A stretch of DNA of 64,000 bases, taken from NCBI GenBank assembly GCA_963665785.1, contig OY762456.1, positions 186,001-250,000 of the forward strand, read 5' to 3'. Of the stretch, positions 8,259 through 15,445 are shown in pieces. The notes under the pieces are model-generated. The model had not been told where the DNA came from, ran no database searches, and worked only from the letters and a program-made list of their open reading frames with translations. The position numbers were made by a program, and so were the translations under genes. Within the stretch, counting starts at the first letter, position 1; the number at the start of each line of letters is the position of its first letter. The stretch is from UBA7455 sp026713185. GTDB taxonomy: Bacteria; Pseudomonadota; Gammaproteobacteria; Pseudomonadales; Azotimanducaceae.

Positions 8259-10326
8259 CAGGGCTATTTCACGCTAGCCGCATGGTGTTGATTTTAGGAT
8301 GGCGACAGCGGGGGCTGGCTTTTCGGTGTCGGTTTGTGTATAAAGGGGCATGGCAGATGGATTCGACAAGACTCAGTTGGTCGTGGGCGAGGTGGAAGTG
8401 CGGCTGGCGCGCCCGGACGAGCGCCGACGATGGGACGATCTCATGGCGCGGCACCACTACCTGGGGTTTCGGCAGTTCGCGGGCCGCGGGCTGCGTCACG
8501 TCGCGGTGTGGCGCGGGCACTGGCTGGCGCTGTTGGGCTGGCAATCGGGAGCGTTCAAGTGCGCACCGCGGGATCGCTGGCTGGGCTGGCACCGGTCGGT
8601 GCAGTTCCGGCGCTTGCACCTGATCGGCAACAACACGCGGTTTTTGATGCTGCCGGTAGCGGCGGGGACCAGGAACCTGGCCTCGCGGGTGCTGGGGTGC
8701 AGCCTGCGGCGCTTGAGCGCGGACTGGGAGGCGACGCATGGGCATCCGTTGGAGTTGGCCGAGACCTTCGTGGACCCGTCGCGTTTCCACGGCGGTGCCT
8801 ACGACGCCTCGAACTGGCTGCGGGTGGGCCGCACCAAGGGCTTTGCACGCCACAACGGCACCTACACGGACCCGCACAAGGTGCCCAAGGAGATGTTCGT
8901 GCGCCCACTACGTGCGGATGCGCGGGCACGTTTGGCGGACCCGGTGGATTGCCCGGAGTGGTCCTGTCATGCGACACAGGTGACGTACTCGCGCCAGGAG
9001 TTACGCTCGCTACGGGAGTTGTTCGCGGCGCTGCCGGACTGCCGCCGCGGCCAAGGCAGGAAGCACAGGCTGGAGACAGTGCTGGCCATTTGCGCCCTGG
9101 CGCGATTGTCGGGGCTGTGTGGGCCGGCGGCGACGGAACGGTTCGCGAAACTGCTCGACCAAGAGGCGTTGCGTGCGCTGGGTGCTTGGCGCCACCCGAC
9201 CGAGGGCCGCTGGGTGGCGCCATCGGACTCGACGATCTGTCGGGTGGTGGCGGACACCGACCCGGACGCCTTGGCGGCGGTGCTCGGCAAGTGGGCAGCG
9301 CCACGGTTCGCCGGGACGGCGGCCATCCCGGCGCTGGCGGCGGACGGCAAGCGCATCCGCGGCGTCAACCGCCATACGAACGAGGACACCCATTTCGAGA
9401 CGGTAACGCTGGTGAGCCACGCCGGTCACCCGCTCGCGAGCCGCTGCTGCCGCGACGAGGGGGGTGAGGTCGCCGCGACCCAGGCGCTGCTGGAGGATGT
9501 CGATGTGCGCGGTTGCCTGATCACCCTGGACGCCCTGCACACCACCCGAGACAACGAGCGGACGATCATCGAGACGCACGGCGCCGACTATCTGCTTGCC
9601 GTCAAGGGCAACTGCCCCGAGACGTTCGCGGCGCTCACCACCCTCGACTGGAACGCCGCGGCCGTCCGGCATCACGGCGCCGAACCGGAGCAGGGTCATG
9701 GGCGCATCGACGCGCGACGCATTGATGTGCAAACGCTACCGCCGCGCACGCTCGCCTTCGACAAGGCTCAGCAAGTGTTCCGCGTCACCCGCGAGCGCAC
9801 CGACCTGAAAACCGGCGAAACCAGTGAAGAAACCGCTTTCGGCATCACCTCCGTTCCAGAGGACCGGGCGGACCCCGAACGGTTGCTCGCCTGGAACCGC
9901 GGCCACTGGCAAATCGAGAACGGCAACCACTATCGGCGCGACGTGAGTCTCGGCGAGGACGCCAGCCGCATCCGCGCCCGCCATGGCCCCGCCAACAACG
10001 CCACGCTCAACAACATCGTGCTGGCCATCGTTTTCCATCGCGGCTTCCACCATGTCCCCGAAGCCAACTTGCACTTCATGATGCGGCGCAAGGAAGCCCT
10101 CGACGCCATCCTCCTGCCGGACTGAGGTACCGCCGGCCCACCGCAAGCATGCCCAAGCGCCTCCCGCGGCATCCCAGCGACAGTGGAAAACGGCGCATTG
10201 ACCACAGGCCCGACCGCCTTTCGCAAGCCCGCATGTTCCCCACCCGTTCAACCCCAAAAATGGCCATCCCCAGTCCGTCGGGCTGTCGCAGACTCCGCGC
10301 TCAGGTTCCAGCATGAAATAACCCTA
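8259..10326 (+). mobile_element. ISAs1-family insertion sequence carrying a DUF4338-transposase fusion
   Basis: A 2,068-bp element bounded by imperfect terminal inverted repeats: left CAGGGCTATTTCACGCTAG and, read from the right end, TAGGGTTATTTCATGCTGG. It is flanked by the 10-bp direct repeat GCATGCCGCC. It contains one gene (8350-10125) and is visibly richer in G+C than the genes around it. It is inserted into the second hsdM on the opposite strand. Both ends, the duplication and the transposase catalytic triad look intact, so the insertion may be recent. Confidence 0.93.
8350..10125 (+). CDS. Fusion of DruA-like DUF4338 domain with ISAs1-type DDE transposase
   Basis: A 591-residue protein in two parts. 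Residues 1 to about 210 match the DUF4338 family (ETFVDPSRFHGGAYDASNW at 138-156), the family of the Druantia protein DruA. From about 211 it is an ISAs1-family transposase: the N-terminal helical domain (LRELFAALPDCRRGQGRKH), then a DDE triad that I place at D332 (ALAADGKRIRG), D394 (ITLDALHTT) and E536 (SLGEDASRIRARH). The ATG at 8350 has an AAGGGG box upstream. ISAs1 transposases are normally ~370-380 residues, so the extra N-terminal domain explains the large size. The domain may assist DNA binding or target choice; that is inference. Confidence 0.9.
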   Translation: MADGFDKTQLVVGEVEVRLARPDERRRWDDLMARHHYLGFRQFAGRGLRHVAVWRGHWLALLGWQSGAFKCAPRDRWLGWHRSVQFRRLHLIGNNTRFLMLPVAAGTRNLASRVLGCSLRRLSADWEATHGHPLELAETFVDPSRFHGGAYDASNWLRVGRTKGFARHNGTYTDPHKVPKEMFVRPLRADARARLADPVDCPEWSCHATQVTYSRQELRSLRELFAALPDCRRGQGRKHRLETVLAICALARLSGLCGPAATERFAKLLDQEALRALGAWRHPTEGRWVAPSDSTICRVVADTDPDALAAVLGKWAAPRFAGTAAIPALAADGKRIRGVNRHTNEDTHFETVTLVSHAGHPLASRCCRDEGGEVAATQALLEDVDVRGCLITLDALHTTRDNERTIIETHGADYLLAVKGNCPETFAALTTLDWNAAAVRHHGAEPEQGHGRIDARRIDVQTLPPRTLAFDKAQQVFRVTRERTDLKTGETSEETAFGITSVPEDRADPERLLAWNRGHWQIENGNHYRRDVSLGEDASRIRARHGPANNATLNNIVLAIVFHRGFHHVPEANLHFMMRRKEALDAILLPD

Positions 10327-10336
10327 GCATGCCGCC
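10327..10336. repeat. Target-site duplication, right copy
   Basis: GCATGCCGCC immediately follows the IS right end and is identical to 8249-8258. Confidence 0.92.
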
Positions 10337-10969
10337 GGTCCCGCAGGCCGGGTCATAGATGGTTTCCCCGGCCTTGGGCGCAAGGATGCGGACCATCAGC
10401 GCGACCACGGAGCGCGGGGTATAGAATTCACCGGCTTTCTTGTTGGTGAGGTCGGCAAATTTCTTGATCAGGTATTCATAGGCCTGGCCGAGAATGTCCG
10501 CCTTGCAGTGCTCATTGCCCAGATTCAGCGAAGAGAAGTGCTCGATAAGGTCCTTGAGTAGCGCGTCCGAGAGGCGGTCCTTGTTGGTCCACTGGGCGTC
10601 GCCAAAGATGCCGTGCAGGGTGTCCGGATTGGCCTGCTCGATGCAGCGCATGGCCCTCTGGAGCGCATGGCCAATATTGGCGCTCTTGGCCCGGACATCT
10701 ATCCAATGGAAGCCCTCTGGAACCTGGAAACGGTGATTCTCGGGAAACTGGGCAAATTCCATGTCGCCGTCGGATTCTTCCAGGGCCACGGCATACTCCT
10801 CGTCATAGACGTCGGAGAGCCGCTTGAAGAACAGCAGCGGGAAGATGTAGGTCTTGAAGTCGGCTGCGTCGACTGGACCGCGCAGGATATTGGCCGCCTC
10901 CCATAGATAGGAAGTAACGGCGGCAATACCAAGGACCGCGGGGTGACCGCTCGCATATCTAGATACCAC
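10327..10969 (-). pseudogene. hsdM: Second hsdM gene, 5' part
   Basis: The N-terminal ~211 residues of the interrupted HsdM: TSYLWEAANILRGPVDAADF, then FKTYIFPLLFFKRLSDVYDEE, FYTPR and motif I DPACGTGGM, where the IS cuts. Translation now runs on a few residues into the IS and stops. The start is uncertain. The only ATG with a good ribosome site (GGAG before 10973) meets a TAG at codon 5, and the methylase frame opens from a GTG at 10969 two codons later in another frame. The 5' end may therefore also carry an indel. It follows the WYL regulator by 14 bp. Confidence 0.85.
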
Positions 10970-10983
10970 TCATTTCACTCCGC

Positions 10984-11859
10984 TTACTCTGCTTGTTCGT
11001 AGCCTGGAGCCAGAACCAGATTCTTGACGCCGTATAGGGCCTGTGGATTAGAAAGCCAGAGGTGGTACTCTGCCCCCTCAAGCTTGTGGTCTTTGGTGCA
11101 GTCCACATTCCATCGTCTCAGTACATAGCCAGCTACGGCCGCACGAACATTTATTTTTAGCCCGCCATCCCGCATCGCGTAGTCCATCTCAATGGTTTCA
11201 GGATGGGGACGGTTTGGATGCGGCACTAAATTCATTTCAACAATTCTGTTCCACTGTATGTCGTCCTCGCTTGATTCGTGCTCTTTAGGGTTGTCATCGA
11301 CCATGACAGGGTCTGCGATTCGCGTAACCACAAAATCAATGAAGTCCTGGCGATTGCGATCGAAGGCTCGCACATGCCAGCGCAGGCCGTTGTCCACCAA
11401 CACAAAAGGCGCGATTTCGCGTTCACTTAAACCGGACTGGATGGAGCGATACTGAATCCTCACCACTTTGTTGTGGTAGATCGCTCTGGTGAGCACGGCC
11501 AGCACCGGCAATATCGGTCGGTTAAGCTCCGTAGGCGTCTCGCACCGCACCATAGATTTATGACTACCTATGAAGTCCTCGCCGAAACCTTGCGAAAGTG
11601 CCGCAAGCACTTGAGGCGGGGAGTATTCGAACAGGGGTTTGAAGGACTCTGACTTGACGTAGGACTTCAACTTGGTGTCGTAGTCCAGATTGGCGGGTAC
11701 CAGTTCTCGATACAACGTGATATCGCGCGTGGCCGCCGCCTCGCCGATTCCGAAGCGGGCAACCAAATCACTACGGCCGATCTCACCTAGAAAGTAGGTG
11801 CGAAAGTCGATATGCGACAGGCGCCCTATTTGCGCCTGACTGATGTCTGACAGCTCCAC
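10984..11859 (-). CDS. WYL-domain transcriptional regulator (BrxR/CapW-like)
   Basis: A 291-residue regulator with an N-terminal winged helix (about 10-70: FLGEIGRSDLVARFGIGEAAATRD), a WYL domain (about 125-190: VVRIQYRSIQSG, then GLRWHVRAFDRNRQDFIDF) and a C-terminal extension. This layout and the sequence of the DNA-binding part fit the BrxR/CapW group, repressors that sit at the head of phage-defence operons and respond to an unknown ligand. It starts at GTG 11859 with AGGGAG upstream. It is the first gene of the type I RM operon and divergent from two small genes. An inverted repeat 59-82 bp upstream of the start is the likely operator. Confidence 0.85.
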   Translation of the reverse strand: MELSDISQAQIGRLSHIDFRTYFLGEIGRSDLVARFGIGEAAATRDITLYRELVPANLDYDTKLKSYVKSESFKPLFEYSPPQVLAALSQGFGEDFIGSHKSMVRCETPTELNRPILPVLAVLTRAIYHNKVVRIQYRSIQSGLSEREIAPFVLVDNGLRWHVRAFDRNRQDFIDFVVTRIADPVMVDDNPKEHESSEDDIQWNRIVEMNLVPHPNRPHPETIEMDYAMRDGGLKINVRAAVAGYVLRRWNVDCTKDHKLEGAEYHLWLSNPQALYGVKNLVLAPGYEQAE

Positions 11860-11917
11860 CCTAATCTAGCTCCCTTAATCAAGGAGTCGAGCATTTTGCA
11901 CTAATTTGACTTTATAT

Positions 11918-11941
11918 GGTAATACTTTCGAATGTGTTACC
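11918..11941. promoter_or_regulatory. Inverted repeat, candidate operator of the WYL regulator
   Basis: GGTAATAC-8 nt-GTGTTACC: two 8-bp arms that pair at seven positions. It lies in the divergent intergenic region 11860-12037, close to a TATAAA-like hexamer for the minus-strand operon and 12 bp upstream of the plus-strand -35 box. BrxR-like proteins are known to bind imperfect inverted repeats in such places; binding here is inferred. Confidence 0.55.
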
Positions 11942-11953
11942 TATTTTGATCTG

Positions 11954-11981
11954 TTGACATCATCATTTTGGTTAGTATATT
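11954..11981 (+). promoter_or_regulatory. Strong sigma70-type promoter for the two small genes
   Basis: TTGACA (11954-11959), 16-bp spacer, TATATT (11976-11981). The -35 matches the consensus fully. The first start codon downstream is the ATG at 12038. Confidence 0.6.
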
Positions 11982-12037
11982 CTACCCTCGTGATCAAGGA
12001 ATGGCTTTGATCCCCCACTGTTCAGGAGTAGATAACC

Positions 12038-12211
12038 ATGGCGACAAATCCCCCCAAGGGCGATGGCCACCGCAATGGCGCGGTTCGCGGCCGCTCCCAA
12101 ACCAAAACCCCGTCTGGTCACCACGTCAAGCGGAAAACAGCAACCGGTCAATTTATGGACGTGAAAACCTCCAGCAAGGGGCCGTTCAAAGGTGTGAGAA
12201 AAGAAAAGTAA
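12038..12211 (+). CDS. Small basic conserved protein (57 aa)
   Basis: A 57-residue frame beginning MATNPPKGDGHRNGAVRGRS and ending SSKGPFKGVRKEK, rich in Lys, Arg and Gly and probably largely disordered. AGGAG lies 9 nt before the ATG and a strong promoter lies upstream. I recall similar short proteins (NPPKGDGHRNGAVR...KPFKGVRKEK) from other bacterial islands but know no function. The longer overlapping frame starting at 11968 is not the coding one here. It is transcribed away from the WYL regulator, together with the next gene 14 bp downstream. Confidence 0.7.
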   Translation: MATNPPKGDGHRNGAVRGRSQTKTPSGHHVKRKTATGQFMDVKTSSKGPFKGVRKEK

Positions 12212-12225
12212 GAGAGGCCCGACCA

Positions 12226-12474
12226 GTGATAGATATTTCATTTGAGATCAACGGGCGAAAGGTATTGCCCAGAAATATGGGCAATGCCCTGGAATCCGCC
12301 GTTTTGAAGTCCGTGCAGGAGTCGATCACCAAGTCCGTTGGCTTTGCACGATGCTCTGAACATGGACAGAGACCAAAGGTCAAAGTGAAGGGCCGCAATC
12401 TTGACTCGTTAAGCTTCGAAGTCTCTGGATGCTGTGACCAGCTGATTGAGACAGTGAAAAAGAAGCTCAAATAG
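12226..12474 (+). CDS. Small conserved protein (82 aa), partner of the preceding gene
   Basis: Starts at GTG 12226 with AGAGAGG about 9 nt upstream. The product begins VIDISFEINGRKVLPRNMGN and contains RCSEHGQRPKVKVKGR and a CC pair (EVSGCCDQLIE). One Cys-x-x-His (C-S-E-H) plus the CC could bind metal, but this is a guess. It follows the 57-aa gene by 14 bp in the same transcript. Function unknown. Confidence 0.65.
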   Translation: MIDISFEINGRKVLPRNMGNALESAVLKSVQESITKSVGFARCSEHGQRPKVKVKGRNLDSLSFEVSGCCDQLIETVKKKLK

Positions 12475-12719
12475 TGTAACCCGCAGTTGGAGACTGCCAA
12501 TGATAAGCTCCACCCGTTTTTCGCCGTTCTCAAGGGCAGCATCGCCCTGTTCCTGACCGCCGGTAGGTATTCTATTCAGTTCTGATGACGACGAATGTGA
12601 TGATCGCCCCCTTGGCGAGGGCTCGGACCGATTTGGCGAGCACAATTTTCGTTCTGGTCGCATGGATTCTTGAACCGACCCAGACGGTTGGTATGAGGAA
12701 GATTTGTAGCAACCCTTTA
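12475..12719. other. Non-coding stretch, probable recombination debris
   Basis: About 245 bp without a convincing gene on either strand. Short frames here lack ribosome sites and family resemblance. It separates the small-gene pair from a decayed conjugation gene. Confidence 0.5.
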
Positions 12720-13115
12720 TTATTTCATCCCTTTTGAGATCGCCATTTTGCCGATGCTGCCATCCTGCCGTCCCGCATCGTCAGCAGGCCTCGCAAGCGG
12801 CGACGTGGCAGCTGTGATGGATCGGCCAATGTTCACCCCCACCCACGCCATCATCCCACTCTACAACAGCGGCAGTCCCAGATAGAGACTGGTGGTAATC
12901 ATATTCAGCAGCATGCGCTTAGCATCGTGTTCGCCAGGGTTGGTGAAGATCTGCAGGAAAACGTTAACATCGGGATACATGGACAGAATCAGGTTCTGAT
13001 CCACCCACATGGCCAGGTACCAGAGCACTGCCCAGAACTTGATGGTGAAGATGGCCATGCCGCCCACCACCTTCATGGCAATGGAGTAGCGGGTCAAAAC
13101 CACCACCAACGGGAG
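12720..13115 (-). pseudogene. Remnant of an ICE-type TraG-like conjugation protein
   Basis: The minus frame reads LPLVVVLTRYSIAMKVVGG, then FTIKFWAVLWYLAMWVDQN, LILSMYPDVNVFLQIF, GEHDAKRMLLNMITTSLYLGLPLL, a TAG stop at 12861-12863, then SGMMAWVGVNIG in the same frame to TAATAA. This is the C-terminal end of the TraG N-terminal-domain protein of integrative conjugative elements, where a Trp normally stands at the stop position (TGG to TAG). Everything before LPLVVV is missing. It shows that an ICE once contributed to this island. Confidence 0.75.
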
Positions 13116-13387
13116 TTCAGAAAGGTCACTGGCCAGAATTGGCGTTTCATGACACTGCTGCTCCCGTGATTTGTTACGGGGCATAGTGCGAGAATTAGAG
13201 GCGGTGGACGATGGGAAATCTATTCGGTGGATGGGGTGGTTTTATCTATCTTCAACTGCTGTCCGCTAACAGCAGGCAGAAGCAGACATTCAGCAACCAA
13301 GTTATGTCCCAGACTATTAGCTGCATATTGCGTAAACGCAGTTTTCGCACTCACAGATTAAGAGTACTGCCCAATTTTCGTAAGCCT

Positions 13388-15445
13388 TTAAGGATTCCAG
13401 CGGACGTATGGGTCCGTAGGAACATACCATATGTCTCGAACCTGGGTGTCGTTGCTATACGGAGTCGGATTGGCATCACGCACGCGGAACGTTGTTGGGA
13501 TATTCACCGAGTTGCCGAAGATTAACGCATGTTGCTTGGGCAAAGATGGCAAGCGCCTGAGCACTGTTTCGGAAATAAACGGTGTCATCTGCCTGATCTG
13601 CGACAGATCGTCGGGGTTCTGGATGCGGTGAATAATGAAGTTGTTGCACTGTGAAAGGACAGTCTTTGAGAGTTCGCTTGGTCTTTGGGAAGCCACAATC
13701 AGAAAAGCACCGTATTTCCTTCCTTCTTTCGCGATTCTTTGGAACGTGATGCCTGCATCAATTGCAAATCGGCTTGGCCTCTCTGAAATATAGCGGTGCG
13801 CCTCCTCCAAAATCAGATGAACCGGCATAGTATTGCGCGGATCGGCACGGCGCATGCGATCAAAAATCAGGCGAGCAACAACCGCTGATGCAAGCTCTAC
13901 GATCTCGTCAGAGGCATCATTCAGATCGATTATGCAGATTTGGCGCTCCTTCTTGTAACGCTCGTTTTGGACCGCAATCCCGAGCAGGCGATCCACATAA
14001 TGTGTCGGTTCACGGTCATGGTCTTGTAGAGCACCGACATCTGCCCGTAGAAACTCATAATCAGGGTTATCTATCACGGACTTAAGTCGAGTAACCAACT
14101 GCGAGCAGTATTCACGAATCTGCTTGTTACCGTTCGCTTCCTCATAAAAAAGAGCAAGATCAAGTGCGGCTTGAAGCCTATCGAATGTAAACGGCTTGTT
14201 CCCGTAGCTTGGCAGAACGGGTTCATCCTTTACGTGACCTGCCAGAAGGATAAGAAGGCTATCATAGTTGTTCGACGTATTTGAGTTCTTCCCGTCCTTG
14301 AACTGACCAAAATCGATGTATAGGCCTTGTGAGACTGTGTTTTTTGATATCTCATCAGTCGAGAATGTATTTAAAAGGGCAAGAATACGGTCTGCCTTGC
14401 TCGGAGTGCTGGCATCGCCGTGCAAGATCGAAAGAATGATCTTGGCTAGGACGTGATTGCGGATAGTTTTCAGGCTCTCTTCGGTGTCGCCGTCTTTGAT
14501 CACTTCTTGCGCAGGCGTATCCTGAAATAACGTAGTCAAGCCAAGAGCGGTGCGAAGAGCAGGAATTTGCGACTTTTCGCTCGCTCGCAATAGCAACACC
14601 CATTCATCGACACTCATGAACCAGTGGGGAAGCTTGAATCTATCCTTGATCTCCGCTCCTTGTCTTTTTTGGGAAACGTCAGGAATTGGCATATCCGGCT
14701 CTGTCGCCTTGAGGTAGCAGGACCTAATCCAGCTAGGCACATTGTCGAGCGCTCGCCGATATTCACCGTTCACGTCGAAGATCACGAAGGCTGAACCAAG
14801 TGCTGCAAAAGCCTCGGGCTTTATAAACACGGACTGGAAGATTGATGCAACAGTGCATGATTTTCCGCTTCCAGTGTTTCCAAGCACGGCTACATGACCA
14901 CCAAACAATTCATCGATCCGCGACTTTACGGGATAGCCTTTGAAGACGGCAGAAGTGCCAATTTCTATGGTATGGGGAACATTACCCTGTTGGTCTGTAC
15001 CGCCAGCGTCTGTTTTCGTTTCGAGCTTAGACGGCTGGTCGACATTGAAGATGCGATCAAGATCTTCGTCGCGCGCATAGAGGGCGTCTGCGTATAGCGG
15101 CGGAAATGTGGAGACTCCAAACCGAAAGCTACCACCCTGCATCGGCATCGAACCTACAGGCACCACGTCAAGAAACTTGGCGGAAGAGGCTTTGTCCATT
15201 TCAGTCTGGGACGCGTCCGAGGATGTGCTGTCTTTTTCGCGCAGGCCCACAATCTCAAGAACATTATACTCGGCCTGCATAGGAACCATTAAATAGGAAC
15301 CAAGTGTCGCGACATAGTGGATATCGTCAAAACCGACGATAGTGAAGTTATCGCTGCCCCTATGCAGTTCAACAATTAAACGGTCAGCCGATACACTGAC
15401 AATCTTTCCTATGGCGCGGCTTGAGTCATCCCTCGCCATTTTCAT
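13388..15445 (-). CDS. herA: HerA-like ATPase/translocase of a SIR2-HerA defence pair
   Basis: A 685-residue FtsK/HerA-superfamily ATPase. It has an N-terminal beta-barrel (HAS-barrel-like) region (about 10-70), Walker A GNTGSGKS (189-196), FDVNGEY (223-229), Walker B ending in LILEEAHRYI (about 544-553), sensor ASQRPSEL (585-592) and a C-terminal arm-like tail. HerA proteins form hexameric rings that move on DNA. Its start overlaps the end of the SIR2 gene by 20 bp, so the two are co-translated. A two-gene SIR2-HerA module is an established anti-phage system in which the proteins assemble together and degrade NAD+ or DNA. About 270 bp downstream lies the TraG remnant. Confidence 0.9.
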   Translation of the reverse strand: MKMARDDSSRAIGKIVSVSADRLIVELHRGSDNFTIVGFDDIHYVATLGSYLMVPMQAEYNVLEIVGLREKDSTSSDASQTEMDKASSAKFLDVVPVGSMPMQGGSFRFGVSTFPPLYADALYARDEDLDRIFNVDQPSKLETKTDAGGTDQQGNVPHTIEIGTSAVFKGYPVKSRIDELFGGHVAVLGNTGSGKSCTVASIFQSVFIKPEAFAALGSAFVIFDVNGEYRRALDNVPSWIRSCYLKATEPDMPIPDVSQKRQGAEIKDRFKLPHWFMSVDEWVLLLRASEKSQIPALRTALGLTTLFQDTPAQEVIKDGDTEESLKTIRNHVLAKIILSILHGDASTPSKADRILALLNTFSTDEISKNTVSQGLYIDFGQFKDGKNSNTSNNYDSLLILLAGHVKDEPVLPSYGNKPFTFDRLQAALDLALFYEEANGNKQIREYCSQLVTRLKSVIDNPDYEFLRADVGALQDHDREPTHYVDRLLGIAVQNERYKKERQICIIDLNDASDEIVELASAVVARLIFDRMRRADPRNTMPVHLILEEAHRYISERPSRFAIDAGITFQRIAKEGRKYGAFLIVASQRPSELSKTVLSQCNNFIIHRIQNPDDLSQIRQMTPFISETVLRRLPSLPKQHALIFGNSVNIPTTFRVRDANPTPYSNDTQVRDIWYVPTDPYVRWNP

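Noticed and set aside
8334..9467. 377-codon plus-strand frame in the IS
   Set aside because: Overlaps the fusion transposase in another frame; low-complexity Gly/Ala/Arg composition.
11968..12225. N-terminal extension of the 82-aa gene (frame from 11968)
   Set aside because: The extension overlaps the well-supported 57-aa gene in another frame and begins within the promoter -10 region.
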